Assembly: GCA_047608075.1 (NCBI GenBank)
Contig: JBLKRX010000016.1
Location: 37,952 to 101,951 of the forward strand
DNA from: Ferdinandcohnia humi_A
GTDB taxonomy: Bacteria > Bacillota > Bacilli > Bacillales > Bacillaceae_L
Direction: 5' to 3'
Length of the DNA stretch: 64,000 nucleotides
The notes below the pieces were generated by a model. That model searched no databases, was not told where the DNA came from, and saw nothing but the letters and a program-made list of their open reading frames with translations. The first letter of the stretch is position 1; every line of letters begins with the position of its first letter. Positions 1 through 8,590 of this stretch are shown here, in pieces. The position numbers and the translations under genes are program-made.

Positions 1-135
1 GAAAGACGATATTGTTCGAATTCAAACTGAAGGAATGATTGTGAATGCATTCTCAATTCCTGTAATATGTATGGTAGGGATAGTACTTATTTTACAATCA
101 ATCCTGTAAGAGTAACTGTCAAAGGAGTAATTATA

Positions 136-1548
136 ATGGATCAGATTAACTGGTTAGAAGAAGTCCTAAAACGAAAAGAACAATTAGTAAAAGACACACA
201 AGAATTTTTGCGAATCAAAAGTGTCCTTGATGAGGAAAACGGTACTCCATCTGCACCTTTTGGTACTGGTATTGATGAAGCATTACATTATTTATTAGAC
301 AAGGGAAATGACGAGGGGTTTACCTCGAAGAATCTAGACGGCCTTGCCGGGCATCTTGAAATGGGAACAGGGAAAGAAATACTTGGTATTCTGTGCCATA
401 TAGATGTCGTACCTGAAGGCGATGGCTGGACAAGTGATCCTTATGGAGCAGAGATTCGTGATGGTAAAATCTTTGCAAGAGGTTCATTAGACGATAAAGG
501 TCCTACTATGGCTGCATATTACGCAATGAAAATAGTCAATGATTTGAATGTACCGTTATCAAAGCGAGTCCGTATGATTATTGGAACAGACGAAGAAAGT
601 AACTGGCGTTGTGTGGATCATTATTTTAAACACGAAGAGATGCCTACAATTGGCTTTGCCCCAGATGCTGACTTCCCTATTATCTATGCTGAAAAAGGAA
701 TTTCAGATTTTGATATTGTTCAAAAGTCAAATACAACATCTGAGGGAGCAGCCCTAAAGCTAGAGTCACTCCAATCAGGACGCCGTTATAATATGGTACC
801 TGATTTTGCAGAAGCACGTCTTCAAGGTGAAGGTGACCTTCAGCAAATGGTTACTGACTTCAAAGATTATCTTGATACGCATTCCTTAGTTGGGCGTGGG
901 CTCTGTGATGAGGATACACTTCTTTTACAAGTAGAAGGGGTATCTGCACACGGTATGGAACCCGATCATGGGAAAAATGCTGGCCTATTTTTAGCGAATT
1001 TTTTACATAAATACTCTTTAGATGAAAAAGCAATCCAATTTTTGCAGTTTGTGAATGAATATTTTGTTGGCGATTCCAGAGGTAGAAATCTTGGAGTTAG
1101 TTATTCAGATGATATCACAGGAGACCTAACGATTAATGTTGGTAAGTTGACTTATGATACAAACATTGGAGGTTCTCTTGGTTTAAATCTTCGCTATCCT
1201 GTTACAAATGATATGGAGTCTACAAGAAAAGCAATTGAGGAAAAATGTGCGGAATCTTCCTTCCAGCTTACAAACTTTAGCAATTCACAACCTCATCATG
1301 TAGATAAGGAGCATTACTTAATTAAAACGTTACAAAAGGTCTATGAAGAACAAACTGGAGAAGAGGCTTCCTTAGTATCGATAGGGGGAGGCACCTATGC
1401 GAGATCCTTAAAAGCTGGAGTTGCATTTGGTCCATTATTCCCTGGTCGACCAGATGTAGCCCATCAAAAGGACGAATATATATTGGTTGATGACTTAGTA
1501 AAAGCAACTGCGATCTATGCTCAAGCCATTTTTGAGTTAGCAAAATAA
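136..1548 (+). CDS. pepV: M20-family dipeptidase PepV
   Basis: Zinc-dependent cytoplasmic dipeptidase of the M20 family (PepV, B. subtilis YtjP), 470 aa, the usual family length. The metal-binding pattern is visible: GILCHIDVVPEGDGW (His then Asp), then ARGSLDDKGP, then the Glu pair in GTDEESNWRC, and a C-terminal SIGGGTYAR segment. The frame is open upstream to 67, but the ATG at 136 has an AAAGGAG ribosome site at 121-127 with good spacing and gives the family-like N-terminus MDQINWLEEVL. An intrinsic terminator follows directly, so the gene ends its transcript. Family known; the individual substrates are inferred. Confidence 0.93.
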   Translation: MDQINWLEEVLKRKEQLVKDTQEFLRIKSVLDEENGTPSAPFGTGIDEALHYLLDKGNDEGFTSKNLDGLAGHLEMGTGKEILGILCHIDVVPEGDGWTSDPYGAEIRDGKIFARGSLDDKGPTMAAYYAMKIVNDLNVPLSKRVRMIIGTDEESNWRCVDHYFKHEEMPTIGFAPDADFPIIYAEKGISDFDIVQKSNTTSEGAALKLESLQSGRRYNMVPDFAEARLQGEGDLQQMVTDFKDYLDTHSLVGRGLCDEDTLLLQVEGVSAHGMEPDHGKNAGLFLANFLHKYSLDEKAIQFLQFVNEYFVGDSRGRNLGVSYSDDITGDLTINVGKLTYDTNIGGSLGLNLRYPVTNDMESTRKAIEEKCAESSFQLTNFSNSQPHHVDKEHYLIKTLQKVYEEQTGEEASLVSIGGGTYARSLKAGVAFGPLFPGRPDVAHQKDEYILVDDLVKATAIYAQAIFELAK

Positions 1549-1556
1549 TAAGTGAA

Positions 1557-1588
1557 CAAAAAAGCTCACCAATTTGGTGAGCTTTTTC
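1557..1588 (+). terminator. Rho-independent terminator of pepV
   Basis: Perfect 10-bp stem (AAAGCTCACC / GGTGAGCTTT) with a 5-base loop, preceded by A-run and followed by T-run. It starts 9 bases after the pepV stop. A 60-codon open frame covering it (1552-1734) is not a gene. Confidence 0.9.
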
Positions 1589-1772
1589 AAAATTCATCTC
1601 CAGGTGTAAATACCACCTCTGCTTCATACGCTTTAAAAGTTACTCCATATGACGTATGTAATTTATGTATGGTGTCGTACTATAATGTAAAATGGCAGTG
1701 GGGCCATGTTTTACTTTGTCATAAAGTTTGTTAAAATGATGAAAATATATCTACCAAAGGGGTCTTGCTCAT

Positions 1773-2351
1773 ATGGAACACCAAACCCACTATTTTCTAG
1801 CACTAGCTCTTCCGGGGCAAACGAAGGAGCTGCTGTATAAATGGAGAGAGCTATTAGAACCAAAACTACCTTTTAAGACCTGGGTACATCCTGAAGATTT
1901 ACATATAACTTTGGCGTTCCTAGGTGGGACCGCATCCTTCATACAATTGACAGAGGTTAAAAAGAAAATAAAGCTTTTATCAGCACAACATTCCTCCTTT
2001 CCACTCCAAATAAATGGGATTGGGACCTTTGGAAAAAAGGAGTCCCCACGCATTTTATGGGCAGGTGTGAATGAAAGCGAGCCATTATATTCATTACAGC
2101 ACGATGTGTATCAAGCTTGTGTAGATTCAGGATTTATTCTAGATAAACGGTCTTATTCTCCACATATAACATTAGCAAGAAGGTGGATTTCCGAGGAAAG
2201 GTACCCTTTTGATACAGTGAATGAGATTGTACAGCCAAAGGAAGAACATTGTGGTTTTTTAGCAGAGAATGTGGTTTTGTATCAGACACATATGAAACGT
2301 ACGCCGAAGTACCAGCCACTCTCTATTTTTACAATGGAAAATGGGAAATGA
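1773..2351 (+). CDS. thpR: RNA 2',3'-cyclic phosphodiesterase ThpR (LigT family)
   Basis: 192-aa 2H phosphoesterase, the ThpR/LigT family (B. subtilis YtlP), which hydrolyses 2',3'-cyclic phosphates on RNA ends. Both signature HxT motifs are present: HITLAFLG near residue 50 and HITLAR near residue 137. The ATG is preceded by AAAGGGG at 1755-1761. The gene is followed by the CidA-like gene after 40 bp and may be co-transcribed with it. The biochemical activity is known for the family; the physiological RNA substrate is not evident. Confidence 0.88.
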   Translation: MEHQTHYFLALALPGQTKELLYKWRELLEPKLPFKTWVHPEDLHITLAFLGGTASFIQLTEVKKKIKLLSAQHSSFPLQINGIGTFGKKESPRILWAGVNESEPLYSLQHDVYQACVDSGFILDKRSYSPHITLARRWISEERYPFDTVNEIVQPKEEHCGFLAENVVLYQTHMKRTPKYQPLSIFTMENGK

Positions 2352-2391
2352 AAATTTGCTTATGCATATGTAAAATGAAGGGATATTTCGT

Positions 2392-2787
2392 ATGAAATAT
2401 ATCATGATTATTGTTCAGATATTAGTATTGTATCTATTCTTTTTGGTTGGTACTTTAATTCAAAATCTATTGAACATATCATTACCGGGAAGTATTATCG
2501 GTATGCTCCTGTTATTTGTACTACTTCAAACAAATGTGATAAAAGAAAAATGGCTAGCAACTGGTGCGAATTTTTTGCTTACATATTTAGCACTCCTATT
2601 CGTGCCTGCAACTGTTGGACTAATGGATTATCTTCCTTTTTTTAAAGGTAAGGGATTAATTACAATTGGGATTGTTTTAGTAAGTACTATTCTTGTCATG
2701 CTTCTTTCAAGTGTAATAGGACAAGGACTTATTTATCGAAATAAGCAGTCTCAAGACAAAAATAGAGAAGGGGGCATTGGAGCTTGA
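2392..2787 (+). CDS. CidA/LrgA family holin-like membrane protein
   Basis: 131 aa, about four hydrophobic segments with short loops, and the conserved LPGSIIGMLLLFVLL stretch (residues 29-43) of CidA/LrgA proteins. Members are annotated as holin-like regulators of murein hydrolases, but B. subtilis relatives (YsbA/PftA) form a pyruvate transporter with their LrgB partner, so either role is possible. A GAAGGGAT site at 2376-2383 supports the ATG at 2392; a second ATG at 2404 is possible. It overlaps the next gene by 4 bp. No LytST-type two-component genes are adjacent. B. subtilis is not known to me to carry this pair between ytlP and ytlQ. Confidence 0.85.
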   Translation: MKYIMIIVQILVLYLFFLVGTLIQNLLNISLPGSIIGMLLLFVLLQTNVIKEKWLATGANFLLTYLALLFVPATVGLMDYLPFFKGKGLITIGIVLVSTILVMLLSSVIGQGLIYRNKQSQDKNREGGIGA

Positions 2788-3470
2788 TAGCAGTATATCT
2801 AATTGCTTCGATTGTTGGAACGATTGTTATTTTTCTAGGTATGGCAAAGCTTTATAAGCGATACACTTACCCTCTTCTAGTACCAATCGCGACGACAACT
2901 TTTATCCTGATTGTTGTATTACTGCTTTTTTCGATTCCGTATGATACCTATATGATAGGTGGAAGGTGGATCGATGAATTGCTTGGACCTGCTGTTGTAG
3001 CGTTGGCATTTCCTCTGTATCAAAATCGGGAGGCATTAAAAAAGTATTTTCTACCTATTTTTACTGGGGTATTAGTAGGTTCAACAACGGGGGTAGTAAC
3101 GGGGATCTATTTTTCAAGGATTCTATTAGTTGAGAAGGAAATCATTTTATCCTTAGCACCGAAATCTGTAACCTCCCCGGTTGCGATGGATATAGCACAA
3201 ATAGTAGGTGGTGTTCCATCTCTATCGGCTGTCTATGTGATGATTGCTGGGATTACAGGGGCGATGTTTGGGCCATATCTGTTAAAGGTTGCAAAGGTGA
3301 ATCATTATATCGGGGTGGGTCTTGGCTTTGGGGCAGCCTCTCACGGAATTGGAACGGCTAAGGCATTAGAGCTTGGCTCAAATGAAGGAGCGATTAGCTC
3401 AGTTGCGATGGTCTTAAGTGCGATATATACAGCAGCAATTTTGCCACCAATGCTACACATGCTTCTATAA
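2784..3470 (+). CDS. CidB/LrgB family membrane protein
   Basis: 228 aa and largely hydrophobic, with the LrgB signature APKSVTSPVAMDIAQIVGG near residues 125-143 and GFGAASHGIGTAKALELG near residues 181-198. It is the obligate partner of the upstream CidA-like protein: the TTG start overlaps the previous stop (TTGA), with a GGGGG site at 2770-2774. The pair is either a holin/antiholin-like module or a pyruvate/2-oxoacid transporter of the PftAB type; sequence alone does not decide. Confidence 0.87.
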   Translation: MIAVYLIASIVGTIVIFLGMAKLYKRYTYPLLVPIATTTFILIVVLLLFSIPYDTYMIGGRWIDELLGPAVVALAFPLYQNREALKKYFLPIFTGVLVGSTTGVVTGIYFSRILLVEKEIILSLAPKSVTSPVAMDIAQIVGGVPSLSAVYVMIAGITGAMFGPYLLKVAKVNHYIGVGLGFGAASHGIGTAKALELGSNEGAISSVAMVLSAIYTAAILPPMLHMLL

Positions 3471-3500
3471 TTGAATGATACTAACTAAGGTGGAATTGTA

Positions 3501-4442
3501 GTGGGACAATTGATAAAGTTACAGGATTATATTTCTAGGTATGAGATTGATACATATCGATACCCAGGTCAGTTTATCCGGTTGAAAAAGCAACAATGGG
3601 AAAAGGTGAAGGATGCCTGGGAAAATGGGTCTTTGCCTACCTTTCAGTCGACAGTTAATCAAAGCGAACAAATTGTAGCTGAAGAAAAACGGTCATTGTT
3701 TCAGTTTATTAAAAAACGGACTCGTTCAACAACCGAAGTAGAGATTGAGCAGTTGGTACACAAGGATACTGACGAACCGATGGAGGATTCTGAGTTCTCG
3801 ATTTCTTACCAGAGTCAGCCAACGACTATTGATGAATTAAAACAGGTATTTCTCAATCATATTTTCGATTTTCAAATGAAATGGGCTAGTTCAACTGTTC
3901 GGGAAAAATCATATGTTGACAAGGGGTTTTATTTTGATTCGAATCTAAAGTATTTTCTACAACGATTTCCAGATACATACCTTTTGTTATACAAGCCTAT
4001 CTTTTTATTGAAAAAGGCGCCGATCGAGGTAGAAGTAATCCTTATTAGTCCTACAATCACTTGGTGTATCACAATCCTAGAAGGTAAAGAAAATAGTGTT
4101 TTTGTAGGTGCAAATGACAGGTTCTGGATTGAACGTAATGGAAAGAATGAAAAGAAGATTTTAAATCCTCTCATAGGGTTAAATCGTATGGAACGAATCG
4201 TCCGGAAGATTTTCTCATTATATGAAGTAGAAATGCCTATTCGTAAAATTATACTCAACCGTACCGGTTATATTGATTTTCCATTAGTACCATATGACAC
4301 CGAAATTATTGAAAAGAAAAACTATGAGGTTTGGTTTAGAAGCTTGCGAAACGTAGCTTCCCCTTTAAAGCATATGCAATTAAAGGCTGCTTATGTTTTG
4401 TTACAATATTGTCAAACTACTTATGTTCGTAGAATGGACTAG
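3501..4442 (+). CDS. Conserved protein, YtlQ-like
   Basis: 313 aa, soluble, assigned mainly by position between ytlP and ytlR homologues. The first 35 residues are followed by a low-complexity acidic/basic linker (about 40-110). The C-terminal half has a globular pattern (EVEVILISPTITWCITILEG) that faintly resembles nuclease-related NERD domains (beta strand, acidic residue, beta strand), but I cannot confirm catalytic residues. The GTG start has AAGGTGG at 3487-3493. The function is unknown. Confidence 0.75.
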   Translation: MGQLIKLQDYISRYEIDTYRYPGQFIRLKKQQWEKVKDAWENGSLPTFQSTVNQSEQIVAEEKRSLFQFIKKRTRSTTEVEIEQLVHKDTDEPMEDSEFSISYQSQPTTIDELKQVFLNHIFDFQMKWASSTVREKSYVDKGFYFDSNLKYFLQRFPDTYLLLYKPIFLLKKAPIEVEVILISPTITWCITILEGKENSVFVGANDRFWIERNGKNEKKILNPLIGLNRMERIVRKIFSLYEVEMPIRKIILNRTGYIDFPLVPYDTEIIEKKNYEVWFRSLRNVASPLKHMQLKAAYVLLQYCQTTYVRRMD

Positions 4443-4452
4443 AAGGATGTAA

Positions 4453-4664
4453 TAGTATAAAATTTTTGAGCATAGCTTTTTAATATCTATGCTCAGAACG
4501 CCTAACCTCTCGAGGTCAAAAACGCCCGGCAATGAAAAGTCAAAATGCAACTTTTTTGCCACAGAACATTTGCTTGTCGGCAAGCCAGGAAGGTGGGGAT
4601 TTCAGCTTTTCAAAGGACGTGCCTGCCCTTAGCTGGAATTGAAGGCGCTTGCGCTTTTCTTTTG
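4453..4664 (+). repeat. Intergenic repeat family A, copy 1
   Basis: Shares with six other copies the core GAGGTCAAAAACG, CAATGAAAAGTCAAA, ACAGAACATTTGCTTGTCGG and the end GGCGCTTGCGCTTTTCTT. It fills the ytlQ-ytlR gap. This copy lacks the GACGTCAAC hairpin module found in the longest members and has a distinct middle. No protein is supported here. Confidence 0.85.
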
Positions 4665-4760
4665 AGAAATGTAATTTCTTCCGTGTGAAACATATTGTAA
4701 TCCCAAGAATTATAAAATACTATTAGAGCATATAATGTCGAATTCTTGAGGTTAAAAGCT

Positions 4761-5696
4761 ATGAAACTATTATTTTTTATCGTCAATACCAAAGCTGGAA
4801 ATGGGAAGGCATTGAAGCTCTGGGAAAGAATGAAGGTAGAGCTTGAACAACAGAAAATTAATTATCGATCATTTTATACAAAATATCCTACACATGCTGA
4901 AGAGCTTGCAAGACAAATCGGTTCTATGTTTGATGATAAGATAGAAGCAGTTATTGCTGTGGGGGGAGATGGAACAATCCACGAGGTTGTAAATGGTATG
5001 GTTGACTACCCACAGGTAAAAGTCGGCTATATACCTGCTGGATCGGGAAATGATTTCTCACGTGGTTTTTCCGTCCCAAAAGCTCCTTTCGATGCCTTAA
5101 GATTCATTGTAAAAAATCGTCACCGAAAGGGTCGGCTATTTGATATTGGTAAAACAAGGGTAAGAGGAGTAACGAAGAGTAAATATTTTGTAAGTAGTTT
5201 AGGAACGGGCTTTGATGCAGCTGTTTCTAAGCTTACAAATGAGTCAAAAATGAAAAAGTATTTAAACAAAATTAAGCTTGGATCCTTAGCATATGTTGGG
5301 GCAGTTTTTCGAGTGCTTTTTACTTATAAACTTACAGATGTTACGATAGAAATAGATAATCAGACAATTCATTACAATAAGGTTTGGTTTGTGACGGTTT
5401 CCAATCAACCTTACTATGGTGGGGGAATGAAAATTGCTCCAAAAGCTAGCCCCAGAGATGGATTGTTTGATGTGACAATTGTACATAACCTTTCTAGGAT
5501 AAAGCTGTTGCTTGTGTTTCTAACCGTTTTCTTAGGAAAACATACAGGTTTTAAGGAAATTGTTCAACACAAGGGAGCAAAGATTTCGATACAGTCAAAT
5601 ACAAAAATGCTTGTTCATGCAGATGGTGAATTGGTTGGTCAGCTTCCAGTACAGGCAGAGGTTCAGCATCAAAAAATATCTTTTTTAGTAAAATAG
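4761..5696 (+). CDS. Diacylglycerol/lipid kinase family protein (YtlR-like)
   Basis: 311 aa, DagK-type lipid kinase fold. The nucleotide-binding motif GGDGTIHEVVNG lies near residues 66-77, and PAGSGNDFSRG follows near residues 93-103. The C-terminal beta domain has GGGMKIAPKASPRDG and a closing HADGE. Family members phosphorylate diacylglycerol or related lipids at the membrane surface. An open frame begins at a TTG at 4746, but the ATG at 4761 is preferred because GAGG at 4748-4751 gives correct spacing and MKLLFFIVNTKAGNG is the family N-terminus. The exact lipid substrate is unknown. Confidence 0.87.
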   Translation: MKLLFFIVNTKAGNGKALKLWERMKVELEQQKINYRSFYTKYPTHAEELARQIGSMFDDKIEAVIAVGGDGTIHEVVNGMVDYPQVKVGYIPAGSGNDFSRGFSVPKAPFDALRFIVKNRHRKGRLFDIGKTRVRGVTKSKYFVSSLGTGFDAAVSKLTNESKMKKYLNKIKLGSLAYVGAVFRVLFTYKLTDVTIEIDNQTIHYNKVWFVTVSNQPYYGGGMKIAPKASPRDGLFDVTIVHNLSRIKLLLVFLTVFLGKHTGFKEIVQHKGAKISIQSNTKMLVHADGELVGQLPVQAEVQHQKISFLVK

Positions 5697-5760
5697 TTTT
5701 GTTTCCATTATTTACTAGTATAAAAGGCCTTATTTTCTATTCCACAATAATCAGTTTTTC

Positions 5761-5790
5761 TTGACTTTACTTGTAACTAAACGCTAAAAT
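5761..5790 (+). promoter_or_regulatory. Predicted sigma-A promoter for ytmP
   Basis: TTGACT at 5761-5766, an 18-bp spacer, then TAAAAT at 5785-5790. It would start transcription within a few bases of the hairpin at 5798. Prediction from consensus only. Confidence 0.5.
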
Positions 5791-5797
5791 CTATTAG

Positions 5798-5841
5798 GAT
5801 AGCTATTGTTTTCTTTACATACTCCAATAGCTGTCTTTTTT
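5798..5841 (+). terminator. Hairpin with T-run between ytlR and ytmP
   Basis: An 11-bp stem (GATAGCTATTG / CAATAGCTGTC) with a 16-base loop, followed by TTTTTT. It can end ytlR transcription, but it also lies at the very 5' end of a transcript from the promoter at 5761-5790. Confidence 0.65.
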
Positions 5842-5871
5842 ATTTGAAATTTTACTTACTACGGAAATGTT

Positions 5872-6669
5872 GTGTTGCAATTGATGAACTGGCTTAAATA
5901 CGTCCTAGGCGATGAGTGGGAAATCTCTCCAGCAGGCGGAGCAACTGGAGATGCGTATTTTGCTCAATTTAATGATAAAAGAATATTCCTTAAAAGAAAT
6001 TCCTCTCCTTTTCTTGCGGTCCTTTCTGCAGAAGGTATTGTTCCAAAGTTAATTTGGACAAGGCGGTTAGAAAATGGCGATGTAATTACTGCACAGCATT
6101 GGCTTAGTGGAAGAGAATTAAAGCCAGAGGAAATGTATGGGGAGAATGTAGCAGGTCTATTAAAAAAGATTCATCATTCAGAGGAATTACTAGACATGTT
6201 GCGACGCTTAGGGAAAAAGCCAATTCTACCCGAGAATATTTTGGCTGAAATCCTATTAAAAATTGACCGTGATCTAGTTAAGGTCGAAAATATAAGCAAA
6301 GCACTACGTTTTCTAGAACAAGAACAAGATACCGTAAAATATATTAATAAAGTGGTTTGTCACTCAGACGTGAACCATAATAATTGGTTGTTAGCTGAAA
6401 ACGACGAACTCTATTTGATTGATTGGGACGGGGCAATGATTGCCGACCCTGCGTTAGACATCGGGATGCTGCTTTACTGGTATATAAAAAAAGAAGACTG
6501 GTCATCATGGATCAGTCTCTACGGTCTGGAATTAACGGATCATCTCTTATTAAGAATGAAATGGTATGTTGTTGCACAAACAATTTTGTCTATTATTTGG
6601 TATAAGTCCAAAAACAAAGAAAAAGAAGTTCTATATTGGATCCAATATTTAGATCAATTATTAAGATAA
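5872..6669 (+). CDS. Phosphotransferase (APH/choline kinase-like) YtmP
   Basis: 265 aa, aminoglycoside phosphotransferase / choline kinase fold. The catalytic loop CHSDVNHNNWLL (residues ~164-175, HxDxxxxN) and the metal-binding LIDWDGAMIADPALDIG (~183-199) are intact, and the N-terminal GGATGDAYFAQ is glycine-loop like. The small-molecule substrate is unknown; antibiotic resistance should not be assumed. The start is uncertain: GTG 5872 or TTG 5875 follow GGAA at 5863, while ATG 5884 is too far from it. The 3' end overlaps the convergent ytzH by 9 bp. Confidence 0.85.
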   Translation: MLQLMNWLKYVLGDEWEISPAGGATGDAYFAQFNDKRIFLKRNSSPFLAVLSAEGIVPKLIWTRRLENGDVITAQHWLSGRELKPEEMYGENVAGLLKKIHHSEELLDMLRRLGKKPILPENILAEILLKIDRDLVKVENISKALRFLEQEQDTVKYINKVVCHSDVNHNNWLLAENDELYLIDWDGAMIADPALDIGMLLYWYIKKEDWSSWISLYGLELTDHLLLRMKWYVVAQTILSIIWYKSKNKEKEVLYWIQYLDQLLR

Positions 6670-6939
6670 TTGATCAATATTTGATATCCACTGTGAGAGT
6701 TGATCTTGGTGAGATAATATATGATTATCAAGATGCTGGGTGTATTTTCCGGCTTGGCTATAAGAGTATATATCGGTTAATACTTGCTTAACATCTTGAT
6801 CAATATTGGGATTTGCGACAAGGGATTGAATTAACCTTTCCAATTGTTCACACTCTGCGACTGTACCACAGCAGTCCATTTGATGATTCGAGAGTATATC
6901 CTTTAAGATGTCCATCTGATGTGTATAGTTAATCGGCAT
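6661..6939 (-). CDS. YtzH-like protein
   Basis: 92 aa, small, mainly helical and acidic, convergent with ytmP. It is assigned as YtzH-like from its position between the ytmP and ytmQ/trmB homologues and from its length. The N-terminus MPINYTHQMDILKDILSN and a Cys-Cys pair near residue 23 are visible. A GGAGGAAG site precedes the ATG. No enzymatic motif is visible and the function is unknown. Confidence 0.8.
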   Translation of the reverse strand: MPINYTHQMDILKDILSNHQMDCCGTVAECEQLERLIQSLVANPNIDQDVKQVLTDIYSYSQAGKYTQHLDNHILSHQDQLSQWISNIDQLS

Positions 6940-7029
6940 CCTAACACTTCCTCCTTAAGAATAGTCATATATACTACATTTCCATGAAATGACCTTTTTT
7001 ATTCGGTAATAACTTATTGCAAAGAAATC

Positions 7030-7057
7030 GACCCCGCTATTTTAGCGGGGTCTTTTA
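7030..7057 (+). terminator. Orphan terminator-like hairpin
   Basis: 9-bp stem GACCCCGCT / AGCGGGGTC with 5-base loop and TTTT. On the plus strand no gene precedes it (ytzH runs the other way), and on the minus strand it would lie upstream of ytzH. Confidence 0.6.
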
Positions 7058-7070
7058 GAAAGGAAAGAGA

Positions 7071-7338
7071 GTATTAAATTTTGAACGAGTTTTCACTGTC
7101 TAGCGCAAGCGGCCTACCCCCTTGAGGTCAAAACGAGTTGCAATGAAAAGTCAAAGAGCGACTTTTTTTGGAACAGAACATTTGCTTGTCGGACTTGTAC
7201 AGGACAAGGAAGGCTCAGGCAGCATAATCATCGTATGAAGAAAGTGCAAGCATTTTCGAGGAAGTGCTGACGCACCGTTCACCCAGGATGTGGCGGTTGT
7301 AGTTGACGTTCCTCTTCCAAGACCCTTGCAATTTTCTT
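7071..7338 (+). repeat. Intergenic repeat family A, copy 2
   Basis: Contains TGTCTAGCGCAAGCGGCCT, GAGGTCAAAACG, the hairpin AAAAGTC / GACTTTT, AACATTTGCTTGTCGGACTT, the ACAGGACAAGGAAGGCTC module and a variant of the hairpin module ending GTTGACGTTCCTC. It occupies most of the 646-bp ytzH-trmB gap; the remainder is AT-rich promoter DNA. Confidence 0.87.
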
Positions 7339-7524
7339 ATATAGGTAATTAAAATCTGGACCGTTGTAATGATAAATGGAAAAAAGGTGAAGAATACAGA
7401 AAAAGGTGGGTATTATTCCCTAGGTTTACGATAGATTTCGAAAAACATTCTAGTTTTCATTAGTAATTTAGAAATATTCATTTTTAAACAATTTGTAGCT
7501 ATCGCTTAGAGTCTATTCAAAGTC

Positions 7525-7553
7525 TTGCACTCTTTACGTGTACATGTTATTCT
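7525..7553 (+). promoter_or_regulatory. Predicted sigma-A promoter of trmB
   Basis: TTGCAC (7525-7530), 17-bp spacer, TATTCT (7548-7553), about 30 bp before the trmB ATG. Consensus-based prediction. Confidence 0.6.
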
Positions 7554-7585
7554 TTTTGGCGATGAATTATAAATGAGGTGGCATA

Positions 7586-8233
7586 ATGCGTGTGCGCAAT
7601 AAACCGTGGGCAAAGGATAAACTTTCGTCCTATCCACAATATGTAATTGAAAATCCTGCAGATCATAAGGGAAAATGGAATCAAGTATTTGGTAATGATA
7701 ATCCCATTCATATAGAAGTTGGTACTGGAAAAGGTAGATTTATTACGGAGATGGCAAAAGCGAATCCAACTATTAATTATATTGGTATTGAATTATTTGA
7801 TAGTGTCATTGTGTCTGCTTTAGACCGGATAATTGAGGCAGAAATCCCTAATATAAAATTACTCAATGTAAATGCGGTAAATCTTCGTGAATACTTTGCT
7901 AAGAGTGATGTTGACCGCTTGTATCTGAATTTTTCTGACCCATGGCCAAAGAAAAGACATGAAAAACGCAGATTAACCTATAAGACGTTTTTACATTTAT
8001 ATGAAGATATCCTTGTTGACGGTGGAGAAATTCATTTTAAAACCGACAATAGAGGTCTATTTGAATACTCATTACGTAGTTTTTCAGAATATGGTCTCCT
8101 TCTTACATTTGTTAGCCTGGACTTGCATAATTCAGATTTCGAAGGCAACATAATGACTGAATATGAAGAAAAGTTCTCTTTAATGGGACAACCTATTTAT
8201 CGATCTGAAGTAAAATTTCAAAATCAAAAGTAA
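7586..8233 (+). CDS. trmB: tRNA (guanine(46)-N7)-methyltransferase TrmB
   Basis: 215 aa, SAM-dependent enzyme that methylates N7 of G46 in the variable loop of tRNA. Visible motifs are EVGTGKGRFITEMA (SAM-binding, ~residues 44-57), GIELFDSV, and the TrmB hallmark NFSDPWPKKRHEKRRLT (~residues 115-131), then HFKTDN. The length equals the family norm. GAGGTGG precedes the ATG. An intrinsic terminator follows, so it is probably monocistronic from the promoter at 7525. Confidence 0.95.
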   Translation: MRVRNKPWAKDKLSSYPQYVIENPADHKGKWNQVFGNDNPIHIEVGTGKGRFITEMAKANPTINYIGIELFDSVIVSALDRIIEAEIPNIKLLNVNAVNLREYFAKSDVDRLYLNFSDPWPKKRHEKRRLTYKTFLHLYEDILVDGGEIHFKTDNRGLFEYSLRSFSEYGLLLTFVSLDLHNSDFEGNIMTEYEEKFSLMGQPIYRSEVKFQNQK

Positions 8234-8236
8234 CGG

Positions 8237-8272
8237 TACCCCGTGAGCGTTAAAGTTCACGGGGTTTTTTAT
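8237..8272 (+). terminator. Terminator of trmB
   Basis: Stem CCCCGTGA / TCACGGGG (8239-8246 with 8257-8264), then TTTTTT. Confidence 0.9.
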
Positions 8273-8430
8273 TTTTCTGTGGACAACAGTAGGGTTGGTG
8301 GTTCAGAAAAATAAGGTTTATTGAGAGGATAGTAGAGGAACCCGATGTGTTTTGCCTAAGTTAGATTTATATTTGTAACAAATAGATTTACTGTATGAGG
8401 TTTAGTGTGTGGTGCATGGGTAATATTTAT

Positions 8431-8525
8431 GATAATTGAGCCAATTTCAAAATAATTGAGCCGATTTCATAATAATTAAGCCAATTACGAAATAATTAAG
8501 CCAATTTCAAAATAATTGAGCCATT
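8431..8525. repeat. 20-bp tandem repeat, about 4.7 units
   Basis: Exact 20-base period with unit AATAATTGAGCCAATTTCAA and few substitutions per unit (units start at 8431, 8451, 8471, 8491, 8511). Two further degenerate units appear around 8553-8590. The array lies in the 609-bp trmB-ytnP gap. Confidence 0.85.
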
Positions 8526-8590
8526 CTGTCAGCTAGAAGGCAAAATCACGCTAATAATTAGACCTCATTGCAAAATTAATTGAACCTTTT

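Noticed and set aside
1..135. Coding end of an upstream gene at the window start
   Set aside because: All frames close quickly and no recognisable C-terminus is present before the pepV ribosome site.
1552..1734. 60-codon frame after pepV
   Set aside because: It begins in the pepV terminator and has no ribosome site or recognised sequence.
5872..6669. Antibiotic resistance phosphotransferase
   Set aside because: The fold is shared by choline and sugar kinases, and the gene is a conserved chromosomal ytmP homologue.
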